From Lingula anatina (lineage: Eukaryota; Brachiopoda; Lingulata; Lingulida; Lingulidae): a stretch of DNA of 64,000 bases. Positions 62,608 through 64,000 of this stretch are shown here, one piece after another. The notes below the pieces were generated by a model that did not search any database, was not told where the DNA came from, and was given only the letters and a program-made list of their open reading frames with translations. The stretch covers positions 199,782 through 263,781 of the forward strand of contig NW_019775571.1 in assembly GCF_001039355.2 (NCBI RefSeq). The letters are read 5' to 3'. The translations under genes and the position numbers were made by a program. Within the stretch, counting starts at the first letter, position 1, and each line of letters begins with the position of its first letter.

Positions 62608-64000
62608 AAGAAAACCATTTGCCAATTAGCTTTTCTGCAAACTTAACTTATATAATTTCAAAAAGTGTTTTTAAAAGTCCATTTGTCAAAAGTCTAAGTG
62701 CATCACTTTCACATCAAAACATAGCCATTTATCAGATACTACTGTTTCCTTTTCACTGATACCGAATACACTGAAGTATATTATTTTCCAGTCTCAATAA
62801 TTCAAAGTCTTTTTACCTAATAACAATATTTCAACTGCTCTAAATTACCGATCTATGAATCATAATGAAAGAAACTGAGAACCAAACACCTGATCACATA
62901 AGTCTCTCAAAGAGAAGGTAACTGCCAATATTTTGTTAGTCTTCAGCAGAAAGCTTAGCTTGAACCCAAGACGATTTTTTACATAACCCACAAAGCCTAA
63001 TACACCAGGGTGGAGTCTGAATACGTCTGTGAGCTTAATTACAGCCAGTAAATACGTGCTAAAATTTCCTGAAGATGCATAATGCTGAGAACTGAACACA
63101 TGAGTAGGAATCCCAGTCAGGATATACGAGACACTAAATCAAACCAATGGTCATAGCTCTAGTGCTGATAAGTAGAAATATTACTATCCATGTGTGAATA
63201 GATCACCTGCTTTTATATTGCTGTGTTTAGGTGTAACACTGGTGCTCCTTGCTAGGTCATCATAAATAAATACATGCAAAGAAGTAAATATTGAACAATA
63301 TTTGTATGAAACTTTTCAGATATGAAACAATAAAATTATTGTTTTCTTTTAATCAAAAATTACCAACAAGTGACATTCTTTTAAAACATTTATATGACAT
63401 TTCATAGAATTGAATCTGAGATTACTTTCCCTTGATTTCTCTCCTGGGTATGTGTTATTGGAGAAGTCATTAACCATTTAGTGTTAATGGACTGTTTTCT
63501 CATTAAGACTAAACCTAACCAGTGTTCCCAATAGGGAGCAAAGAGGAAAAAGTTGATGACTAAAATGCCTTAGAAAAATCACTAAGAGAGAAAAATAGAC
63601 AGGGTGTAATGGGGTGTCATATGAGTAAAAGTTATGCACAAAAGCTTTTTCTGAGAGTACATCACTGTTCTTAAAGGGATAATAACTCTTCATATGAGAT
63701 CTATATTTCACAATAAAAACATTGTGAATAACTCATAGAAATAAAATATATTCTGTTTTACCACAAAAAATGGTAGTTATAGCTATTATTCTGATACCTG
63801 AGCTTGTCTTTAGATCACGTGACCTCCATTGATGGCTATTCTCTGTTAAAATCTCTTAAGAGATTTTAACAAAAAACCAGGGACTAACTTTGAATGTGAA
63901 AATGGATTCATTAACCATTGGTAAGTATGGGGAAATTTTTGTTTACTCCAACAAAATTCATTTTTTGGCCGAAACGAAGAGTTATTATCCCTTTAATCAT
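62608..64000. repeat. Duplicated block, copy B (continues past the window)
   Basis: Second copy of 60359-61725, probably the other haplotype, carrying a repeat insertion at its left end that copy A lacks. Confidence 0.85.
63675..63992. mobile_element. TTAA-flanked MITE, piggyBac-like (allelic copy)
   Basis: The same insertion as 61394-61717 within the duplicated block, with TTAA at 63671-63674 and 63993-63996. It shares the insertion site, so it is not an independent insertion. Confidence 0.7.

Larger units (their letters stand above)
57442..64000. other. Non-coding region upstream of the first visible CUB exon
   Basis: No exon could be supported on either strand. It is either 5' intron of the CUB receptor gene or intergenic. 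Contents: a (TTA)n run at about 59311-59346, a CA/ACA-rich stretch at about 59625-59700, the duplicated block (60359-61725 and 62608-64000), two TTAA MITEs and one N. Confidence 0.55.

Overview
The window is AT-rich animal nuclear DNA with multi-exon, GT-AG-spliced genes, microsatellites and many short non-autonomous DNA transposons. Protein content (transportin-3, WASHC3, a SOL-1-like CUB receptor, a JmjC/EF-hand protein) and the repeat style (Helitron-like elements with internal tandem repeats, abundant foldback MITEs) suggest a lophotrochozoan, most likely a mollusc. The species cannot be named from sequence alone.

Layout. 1-510: end of a mobile element. 511-3312: a second, near-identical copy of WASHC3 exon 1 (-) and TNPO3 exons 1-4 (+). 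3768-5907 (-): complete three-exon beta-tubulin. 7681-11215 (-): complete six-exon WASHC3. 11556-21965 (+): complete 26-exon TNPO3, head-to-head with WASHC3 across about 340 bp. 21966-28370: convergent 3' flanks of TNPO3 and SYNCRIP. 28371-32326 (-): complete 11-exon SYNCRIP/hnRNP Q-R, with a probable non-coding first exon near 35.2 kb. 36377-42373 (+): ten-exon secreted JmjC/EF-hand protein ending in an RDEL ER-retrieval signal; its last two exons are repeated at 42928-43899. 47220-57441 (-): 14 exons of a five-CUB, LDLa, single-pass membrane protein of the SOL-1/Neto type; its signal-peptide exon was not found. 57442-64000: non-coding, with a duplicated block.

The strongest structural signal concerns the assembly. 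The window has four single-N gaps (3313, 19946, 42893, 62540), and each lies at the junction of a near-identical duplicated block. The coding differences I can see between copies are synonymous, and three of the four junctions coincide with a mobile element. The simplest reading is that both haplotypes of a heterozygous genome were strung together, not that the genes are tandemly duplicated.

Functionally the genes are a neighbourhood of independent housekeeping or neuronal loci, not a pathway: tubulin, endosomal actin regulation (WASHC3), SR-protein nuclear import (TNPO3), mRNA regulation (SYNCRIP), an ER 2-oxoglutarate oxygenase candidate, and a receptor-auxiliary candidate. WASHC3 and TNPO3 probably share a bidirectional promoter. 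The most novel protein candidates are the JmjC/EF-hand/RDEL protein and the five-CUB/LDLa/PDZ-ligand receptor. The most novel DNA signals are mobile elements carrying perfect nuclear-receptor DR1 sites and a TTAA-flanked MITE family.
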